Shown here piece by piece: positions 6,087 through 10,047 of a DNA stretch of 10,047 bases. The translations under genes were made by a program, and so were the position numbers. Position 1 is the stretch's first letter; each line of letters begins with the position of its first letter. The stretch is from a bacterium (GTDB lineage: Bacteria; RBG-13-66-14). Below the pieces are notes generated by a model. That model saw only the letters and a program-made list of their open reading frames with translations, had not been told where the DNA came from and did no database searches. The DNA is taken from assembly GCA_026398675.1 (NCBI GenBank), contig JAPLSK010000144.1:1-10047 (forward strand), in the 5' to 3' direction.

Positions 6087-7124
6087 TCACCGTCTCTTGA
6101 GGCCCATCGCCGCCAGGGCCTCGGCGATGACCGCCCCGGCGACGCCCCGCGCCTTCTTCGCGCCCTTGTCGAGCACACCGTGAACGTAATCCGGGTCATT
6201 TTTCAGCTTCCCGGCCTTCTCCCGGATCGGCCCCAGGACCTTCTCCATGTTCGCGGCCAGGCGCTTCTTGCACTCCAGGCAGCCGATGCCCGCGGATGTG
6301 CAGCCTTGCTGAATCCAAGCTAAATCCTCGGGCGGCGAGAAGTAACGGTGATAGCTCATGAAGACGTTGCAGTCCTCGGGCACGCCGGGGTCGCTCTTGC
6401 GCTTGCGGCGCTCGTCGGTCTTGGCCGGCGCCAGCTTTTGCCAAATGCTATCCGGCTCTTCCAGGATGCCGATGGTGTTGCCCAGGCTCTTGGACATCTT
6501 GTTTTCGCCGTCCAGGCCCATGATGCGCTTGGCCGGGGTCAAGGAGACGCGGCACTCGGGAAAAACGTCGCCGTAGCGCGCGTTGAATTTACGGGCGATT
6601 TCACGCGCCAGCTCGATGTGCTGAACCTGGTCCTCGCCCACCGGGACGATGCCGGCCTTGTAGAGGAGGATGTCCGCCGCCTGGAGCACCGGGTAGGTGA
6701 AGAGGCCCACGTTGACATTATCCAAGTTCTGTTGCGACTTCTGCTTGAACTGGGTCATGCGCGAGAGGTCGCCGAAGGGGGTCACCGTCGAAAAAATCCA
6801 AGCCAGCTCGGTGTGCTGGGGCACCTCGCTCTGGACGAAGATGGTGCAGCGGTCGGGGTCGAGGCCGGCGGCGATGTTCGCCACCGCCGCGTCGAATACG
6901 CAACCCGGCATCGCCGCGGGGTCATAGGCGATGGTCGAGGCGTGGTGGTCCACGATGCAGAAAAAGCACTCGAAATCGTCCAGGAATTTCACCCAGTTAC
7001 TGATGGCGCCCAAGTAGTTCCCGATGTGCAGCTCACCCGTGGGCTGGATGCCGGAGAAGACCCGCATCCGCCCGGCGTCGTTGGAGAAGGTCAGGTAGCC
7101 CTCGTCGTCTGAGTACATGCCCAT
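6087..7124 (-). CDS. trpS: Tryptophanyl-tRNA synthetase with a probable [4Fe-4S] cluster
   Basis: The 345-residue class I aminoacyl-tRNA synthetase attaches Trp to tRNA-Trp in the cytoplasm. The start of the catalytic domain reads RVFSGIQPTGELHIGNYLGA, with the HIGH-type motif HIGN at 33-36. VPVGEDQVQH (160-169) and the KMSKS loop (209-213) are intact. Near the C-terminal anticodon-binding part, Cys252, Cys275, Cys282 and Cys285 give exactly C-x22-C-x6-C-x2-C, the motif that binds a [4Fe-4S] cluster in Thermotoga maritima TrpRS. The length is normal for bacterial TrpRS. The ATG at 7124 sits 6 nt from a -10 box, so the message is probably leaderless. Met20, just before RVFSGIQPTG, is an alternative start closer to the usual family N-terminus. 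The zinc-ribbon gene follows in the same transcript. Confidence 0.95.
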   Translation of the reverse strand: MGMYSDDEGYLTFSNDAGRMRVFSGIQPTGELHIGNYLGAISNWVKFLDDFECFFCIVDHHASTIAYDPAAMPGCVFDAAVANIAAGLDPDRCTIFVQSEVPQHTELAWIFSTVTPFGDLSRMTQFKQKSQQNLDNVNVGLFTYPVLQAADILLYKAGIVPVGEDQVQHIELAREIARKFNARYGDVFPECRVSLTPAKRIMGLDGENKMSKSLGNTIGILEEPDSIWQKLAPAKTDERRKRKSDPGVPEDCNVFMSYHRYFSPPEDLAWIQQGCTSAGIGCLECKKRLAANMEKVLGPIREKAGKLKNDPDYVHGVLDKGAKKARGVAGAVIAEALAAMGLKRR

Positions 7125-7130
7125 GGCGCT

Positions 7131-7159
7131 ATCCTAGCGGTATCCGCGGCGGGACGCAA
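7131..7159 (-). promoter_or_regulatory. Predicted trpS promoter, leaderless arrangement
   Basis: On the minus strand TTGCGT (7159-7154), a 17-bp spacer and TAGGAT (7136-7131) are followed by six bases and then the ATG at 7124. Transcription would start at or next to the A of the start codon. The AGGAT that might pass for a ribosome site is part of the -10 box. There is no visible T-box or Trp leader peptide between the promoter and trpS. Confidence 0.5.
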
Positions 7160-7200
7160 GCCCCGCGCTGCGATTTTTCCAAAAAGCTAAAAAGGGGGTG

Positions 7201-7302
7201 TTACTGCCGGGAGGTGCGCCAGCAGTACGCAACGGCGAGAAAGGAGAGCGGTAAGTATCGGTAACGCATCTCGGGGTATAGCAGATTGTAAAAGAGTGTA
7301 TT
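7201..7302 (-). pseudogene. C-terminal remnant of a membrane protein, perhaps a GT39-type glycosyltransferase
   Basis: Minus-strand codons from 7302 to a TAA at 7203-7201 read NTLFYNLLYPEMRYRYLPLS, then FLAVAYCWRTSRQ and stop. An aromatic stretch, PE-x-RYRYLPL, a hydrophobic helix and a short basic end resemble the last helix of polytopic PMT/GT39-type glycosyltransferases, where RYR-x-P often precedes the final membrane segment. The frame is closed upstream by TGA at 7305-7303, just where the sequence changes to AT-rich DNA, so the rest of the gene is missing. An ATG at 7269 would allow a 22-residue peptide, but it lacks a Shine-Dalgarno site. The family assignment rests on a short pattern and is tentative. 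Confidence 0.35.
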
Positions 7303-8195
7303 TCAAAATAGTTCTGCCCAATTAATAATCAAGGTATATATCTGTATAAGTAGCAATACCTAGATTTGTAACCACTATCGGAATCACACGAATTGAGAAG
7401 TTGTTATGGGGATCAACTTCGTCACTCTCCTCTATTAAATCCCACATATCTACATCTACAGCAAACCTGTCTACTTCATTTGAATTTATCAACTGTGACA
7501 CAACGGTTTCATGGTATCTAAAATCACCAAATATATTCAATACATCATATGGGCCTATTCTTCTATTATATTCAGGTATATTCTTAAATTCATATTGAGC
7601 CGAAAGCCCGCTAGGACCACCTTCAATTGGAAATACATAATCTAGGACATCAACTACTACAAAACCTATCCTATTTATTAATAATGGCGATGATGTATTG
7701 TTAAAAATTCTAAAATCAACTCTTACAATATTTTCAATTATCCCATAGGATATAACGTCGGTAATTAAGAAATCACATTTTGAATCAATGGCACTCAATG
7801 AAGGTTCTTCTTTTTCTAACTTATGTTCCTCTGGGTATGGTTTGAATCCAAAGCTTTTATAGAAATCCGTTTCTTCCATATCATTACTATCTAGATAATC
7901 AGTCGTGCTAGTGTTATTACTTACGTTTTTCTCAGTAGATTCGATAGTTTCTCCTTCATTATTAGCTGTATTATTTGGAAAGTTTTTCGGAGAGTTTGCA
8001 ATTGCTATGATTAATGCAGCAAGAATTGTCGCACTACCCGTTATTATTGCTGCTACTATAATTTTACTTTTTTTTCGTTTTTTCATGTTTTATAACTCGA
8101 CGAACATCTCAAATGTGTATCTTGACTTGTGATATTTTTCGCCTGAGTAAAATTTCATTATATCAGAAGATATTCACATTACTTTTGAACACCAA
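7303..8195. other. AT-rich island, probably acquired DNA
   Basis: Base composition falls abruptly from the GC-rich surroundings at about 7290-7305 and rises again near 8195-8205. The only convincing gene inside is the minus-strand membrane protein at 7322-8086. I found no integrase, transposase, terminal inverted repeats or matching direct repeats at the borders by eye. The left edge coincides with a truncated GC-rich gene remnant. The boundaries are approximate. Confidence 0.65.
7322..8086 (-). CDS. Unrecognised single-pass membrane-anchored protein in the AT-rich island
   Basis: The 254-residue protein has a basic N-terminus (MKKRKKSK) and one membrane helix at about 9-30, so the rest probably faces outside (type II anchor). 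Residues 31-100 are Asn-, Ser-, Thr- and Glu-rich and probably disordered. The C-terminal domain (about 101-254) alternates hydrophobic strands such as VRVDFRIFNNTSSPLLINRI and FSIRVIPIVVTNLGIA, which suggests a beta-sandwich. I do not recognise the family. AT-rich codons (many AAT, AAA, ATT and TTA) differ sharply from every neighbour, which supports transfer. The start ATG at 8086 has no good Shine-Dalgarno site, only GAG 10 nt upstream. No partner gene is present in the island, so this could be a lone cargo gene or the survivor of a larger insertion. Confidence 0.65.
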   Translation of the reverse strand: MKKRKKSKIIVAAIITGSATILAALIIAIANSPKNFPNNTANNEGETIESTEKNVSNNTSTTDYLDSNDMEETDFYKSFGFKPYPEEHKLEKEEPSLSAIDSKCDFLITDVISYGIIENIVRVDFRIFNNTSSPLLINRIGFVVVDVLDYVFPIEGGPSGLSAQYEFKNIPEYNRRIGPYDVLNIFGDFRYHETVVSQLINSNEVDRFAVDVDMWDLIEESDEVDPHNNFSIRVIPIVVTNLGIATYTDIYLDY

Positions 8196-8204
8196 CTTCA
8201 CCCG

Positions 8205-8352
8205 TCGGGGGGCGTCGGGGTTGACCAGGCAGCCTTGGGCGGCGGGGATAGTATCTGCGCCCGAAGGGAAATCCCCGCCCTACATACCCGTGACGAGCCA
8301 TAGGGGCGGGTGCCGAAAAACCCGCCCGCGGGCGACCGTGAACGGTCGCCCC
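8205..8352. repeat. GC-rich intergenic repeat made of three consecutive hairpins
   Basis: Three inverted repeats follow one another. GGCGGGGAT (8241-8249) pairs with ATCCCCGCC (8271-8279), 9 bp. GGGCGGGT (8304-8311) pairs with ACCCGCCC (8320-8327), 8 bp. GGGCGACCGT (8330-8339) pairs with ACGGTCGCCC (8342-8351), 10 bp with a GA centre. No coding pattern is convincing. The right end reads CCCCTACGAG and the first hairpin ends in CCCTAC, so on the minus strand two units begin with GTAGGG. This looks like a mosaic of dispersed intergenic repeats, which I infer from structure because only one copy is visible. Confidence 0.55.
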
Positions 8353-8443
8353 TACGAGTAGTCACATCATCAAACATACACTAAAAACGCTACGGTGTAA
8401 AACGAAAAGGCCTCACGCCGCCCCCACCACCGGACAAGGCGGG

Positions 8444-8474
8444 AAAAATGAAACAAGGGGTTTAAACCCCTTGT
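8444..8474 (-). terminator. Probable terminator of the DNRLRE gene, formed by palindrome C
   Basis: On the minus strand, downstream of the stop at 8514, the ACAAGGGG/CCCCTTGT stem is followed by TTCATTTTT. A GC-containing stem followed by a T-rich tract fits intrinsic termination, although the C and A in the tract weaken it. Confidence 0.45.
8453..8474. repeat. 22-bp perfect palindrome (copy C)
   Basis: ACAAGGGGTTT is followed directly by its exact reverse complement. The arms equal those of copies A and B, with the centre TTTAAA. Another half-site, AACCCCTTG, lies 14 nt to the right, at about 8488-8496. Confidence 0.85.
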
Positions 8475-8513
8475 CTCTTTGTTACACAACCCCTTGACGA
8501 ATCAAGTTCCGGT

Positions 8514-9143
8514 TTAGCGATACAGGGCCTTGATGCAGCCGAAAGAGGTTTCCTCGACTTCGGGGTCGGAGAGTTCCATCACCAGTCTGGGGCGCAGCGT
8601 CTCGTCCACCATGTACTCGCTGGCGTAGAAGGTGCCGCCCACGGCCCCGGTCCCGTCGTCGTAGAACTTGAAACCGTGGTTGGCCAGCGTGTCGTCCAGC
8701 CAGCCCCGCACGATGTCCGTGACGTCCACGGCCCACCACTCCCCGACCGTGGTCGGGTACGGGGCGGAGTCCAGGGTCTGGGGGTGGATGTCGGGCATGT
8801 TGTTCCAGGTGATGAGGTCCTCGTCCCAAAAGGCGTCCGAGGCGCCGAACTCCGCCTCGCCGCCCGAACCGGCCACCGCCTGGGTGTAGAGATAGAGCGT
8901 CGCCGAATTCGCGTACCGGTCTCGGTAGAAGCTCAAATCAACGAACTCGATGAAGCTCGTGAAGCCCAGGTTCGGCGAATCCGAAGTGTACACCTTGAAG
9001 AAGTACGAGACACCGAAGTTGCTGTTCGGCTGCTGCTCCCAGCAGAAGGCGTCCTTGCCCTTCACGAGGCCCGGCTGGAGGGTCACCTCTTCGGCCAAAG
9101 CAAAGGCGGAGAGAATGAATAGAAGAATCAGGGTGTAACGCAT
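8514..9143 (-). CDS. Secreted DNRLRE-domain protein with a possible C-terminal sorting tail
   Basis: The 209-residue protein has a signal peptide (MRYTLILLFILSAFALA, cleavage near residue 17). The mature region matches the DNRLRE (CBM96-like) pattern: TLQPG-x4-GKDAF at 21-33, PNSNFG (39-44), a SATLYLYTQAV strand (80-90), FWDEDLITWNNMPD (105-118), WWAVDVTDIVRGWLDDTLANHGF (136-158), then RPRLVMEL (185-191). The domain is a beta-sandwich found in secreted surface and carbohydrate-binding proteins; the ligand here is unknown. Usually such a domain is one part of a larger protein, but here it stands alone. The protein ends DPEVEETSFGCIKALYR, a short hydrophobic and basic tail that may be a sorting or anchoring signal. 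AAAGGA lies 6 nt before the ATG, and a predicted promoter lies just upstream. Confidence 0.78.
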   Translation of the reverse strand: MRYTLILLFILSAFALAEEVTLQPGLVKGKDAFCWEQQPNSNFGVSYFFKVYTSDSPNLGFTSFIEFVDLSFYRDRYANSATLYLYTQAVAGSGGEAEFGASDAFWDEDLITWNNMPDIHPQTLDSAPYPTTVGEWWAVDVTDIVRGWLDDTLANHGFKFYDDGTGAVGGTFYASEYMVDETLRPRLVMELSDPEVEETSFGCIKALYR

Positions 9144-9174
9144 CGGGTGTCCTTTGGGCGGGTTATTTTCACCA

Positions 9175-9203
9175 ATCCTACCGCATCAACCCATAAAATA
9201 CAA
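9175..9203 (-). promoter_or_regulatory. Predicted promoter of the DNRLRE gene
   Basis: On the minus strand TTGTAT (9203-9198), a 17-bp spacer and TAGGAT (9180-9175) lie just after the lepA stop. They repeat the spacing and -10 box of the trpS promoter. A start near 9168 would give a leader of about 25 nt carrying the AAAGGA site at 9155-9150. Confidence 0.45.
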
Positions 9204-9209
9204 CTGCGT

Positions 9210-9491
9210 CTAACGCCGACGGCCGTACTTCTGCCGAATCTCGTGGGGATCCTCCTCGACGCCCAGGACGCTCATGAAGGCTTTCTGGGGGATTTGAACG
9301 GTGCCGACCATCTTCATCCGCTTCTTGCCCTTCTTCTGCTTCTCCAGGAGCTTGCGCTTGCGGGTGATGTCCCCGCCGTAGCACTTGGCGGTGACGTCCT
9401 TCCGCAGGGGCTTGACGGTCTCCCGGGCGATTATCCGTCCCCCGAGCCTGGCCTGGATGGCCACCTCGAAGAGCTGCCGCGGGATGAGCTT
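9210..9491 (-). pseudogene. lepA: Detached C-terminal domain of LepA, downstream of an in-frame TAG
   Basis: The 93 codons after the TAG remain in the lepA frame and are fully conserved: KLIPRQLFEVAIQARLGGRI, then IARETVKPLRKDVTAKCYGG, DITRKRKLLEKQKKGKKRMK, and the VQIPQKAFMSVL end. This is the LepA_C domain, unique to elongation factor 4, which contacts the A-site tRNA on the ribosome. It has no other stop, frameshift or visible decay and ends at a normal position with TAG. A GTG at 9464 could start an 84-residue peptide but has no good Shine-Dalgarno site. The piece is therefore probably not made on its own. It is expressed only if the amber codon is read through or is an error in the sequence. 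Confidence 0.85.
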
Positions 9492-10047
9492 CTACAGCTT
9501 CAGGGTCAGGTTCCGCCCGTACTGGTACGCCTTGTCCTTGTGGATGATAATGGACAGGGCGTCCACCGCCTGCCCGTTGACGATTATCTCCAGCTTCTCC
9601 AGCTCGTTCACCCGGGGCTCGATGAGATCGTAATCGAAGGAGGCATACCCGCGGGTGACGCTCTTCAGGCGGTCGTAGAAGTCCAGCACCACCTCGGCCA
9701 GCGGCAGCTTGAAGGTCAGGAGCACCCGCTCGGGATCCAGGTATTCCGTGTTCGCGTATTCCCCCCGTTTATCCTCGCAGAGCCGCATGATGTTGCCGAT
9801 GTAAGTCGGCGGGGTGACGATGGTGGCCCGGATGTACGGCTCGGCGATGTCATCGATCCGGGAGAAGTCGGGCAGACCGACGGGGGAGTGGAACTCCCGG
9901 GTCGCCCCGTCGGTGGTGGTCACCAGGTAGATGACGTTGGGCGTGGTGGCGACTAGGTCCAGGTCGTATTCCCGCTCCAGGCGCTCCTGGACTATCTCCA
10001 TGTGCAACATGCCCAAAAATCCGCAGCGGAGGCCGAACCCCAGCGCC
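9492..10047 (-). CDS. lepA: Elongation factor 4 (LepA), 3' part, ending at a premature TAG
   Basis: The gene enters from the right edge, so its GTPase domain lies outside. The visible protein starts ALGFGLRCGFLGMLHMEIVQ, then ERLEREYDLDLVATTPNVIY, a signature of LepA. The EF-G domain V-like region follows (PYIRATIVTPPTYIGNIMRL, then CEDKRGEYANTEYLDPERVL). It ends GRNLTLKL and TAG at 9494-9492, where E. coli LepA reads GRDLVEKMKDLIPRQ, so the TAG replaces a codon usually for Lys or another charged residue. A single base change from AAG, GAG or CAG would create it. LepA is a ribosome-binding GTPase involved in translation initiation and ribosome function, and is dispensable under standard growth in E. 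coli. As read, the protein lacks its last 93 residues. Confidence 0.9.
   Translation of the reverse strand, partial: ALGFGLRCGFLGMLHMEIVQERLEREYDLDLVATTPNVIYLVTTTDGATREFHSPVGLPDFSRIDDIAEPYIRATIVTPPTYIGNIMRLCEDKRGEYANTEYLDPERVLLTFKLPLAEVVLDFYDRLKSVTRGYASFDYDLIEPRVNELEKLEIIVNGQAVDALSIIIHKDKAYQYGRNLTLKL

Noticed and set aside
6348..7112. A 254-codon plus-strand frame
   Set aside because: It is antisense to trpS, which is certain from HIGH and KMSKS motifs.
7125..7321. T-box or Trp attenuator upstream of trpS
   Set aside because: No specifier-loop or T-box-like element and no Trp-rich leader peptide are visible on the minus strand, and the predicted promoter leaves no leader.
8113..8361. An 82-codon plus-strand frame
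   Set aside because: It crosses the composition boundary and the hairpin repeat, so it is an accident of open sequence rather than a gene.
9492..9494. Genome-wide reassignment of TAG as a sense codon
   Set aside because: TAG ends the first DUF4349 gene, the zinc-ribbon gene and lepA at natural positions, so general recoding is unlikely. Local read-through or error is preferred.
9147..9956. A 269-codon plus-strand frame that is open across the lepA amber site
   Set aside because: It is antisense to the highly conserved lepA sequence. Its own content is compositionally biased and unrecognisable.
1..10047. CRISPR array, tRNA or rRNA genes, transposase, integrase, toxin-antitoxin or known defence genes
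   Set aside because: No regularly spaced direct repeats, cloverleaf-like sequences or recognisable proteins of these classes were seen on either strand by eye. A covariance-model and profile search would be the decisive test.

Overview
The window is bacterial, GC-rich and densely coded apart from one AT-rich island. Shine-Dalgarno sites, lipoprotein signals and NapH/DUF4349-type envelope proteins point to a Gram-negative-type bacterium. The dispersed CAAGGGG palindromes and the SFGCIKALYR-type C-terminus remind me of uncultured candidate-phylum genomes (Coatesbacteria-like). That is an impression, not a demonstrated placement.

Layout. (1) 1-1035, minus: the 5' part of a polytopic membrane protein fused to an alkaline-phosphatase-superfamily domain, cut by the window edge. 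(2) 1144-5675, plus: a run of five genes. It starts with a NapH-like membrane polyferredoxin, continues with three consecutive, divergent DUF4349-type membrane-anchored coiled-coil proteins, and ends with a small lipoprotein. Genes 2552-5675 are tightly coupled (gaps of 3 nt, an 8-nt overlap, and 15 nt). All five products are membrane or envelope proteins, so they probably act together at the cell envelope. A palindromic repeat and an intrinsic terminator close the run. (3) 5799-7124, minus: trpS followed by a small zinc-ribbon gene. The TrpRS carries the exact four-cysteine spacing of the [4Fe-4S]-containing Thermotoga maritima type. (4) About 7200-8200: a GC-rich C-terminal remnant of what looks like a membrane glycosyltransferase abuts an AT-rich island with one unrecognised membrane-anchored protein, probably acquired DNA. 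(5) About 8205-8474: repeat DNA, with three consecutive hairpins and a 22-bp palindrome. (6) 8514-9143, minus: a secreted DNRLRE-domain protein with a possible C-terminal sorting tail. (7) 9210-10047, minus: the 3' half of lepA (elongation factor 4), interrupted by an in-frame TAG that separates its C-terminal domain although the reading frame is preserved on both sides.

Four genes share a promoter form TTGnnn-17 bp-TA(CC/GG)AT. In two of them (the phosphatase-like gene and trpS) the -10 box lies 6-9 nt from the start codon, predicting leaderless mRNAs, whereas operon-internal genes have good Shine-Dalgarno sites. I found no complete new defence or mobile system. The strongest leads are the lepA amber codon, the Fe-S TrpRS, the DUF4349 triplet with its polyferredoxin, and the palindrome inserted in frame into a signal peptide.
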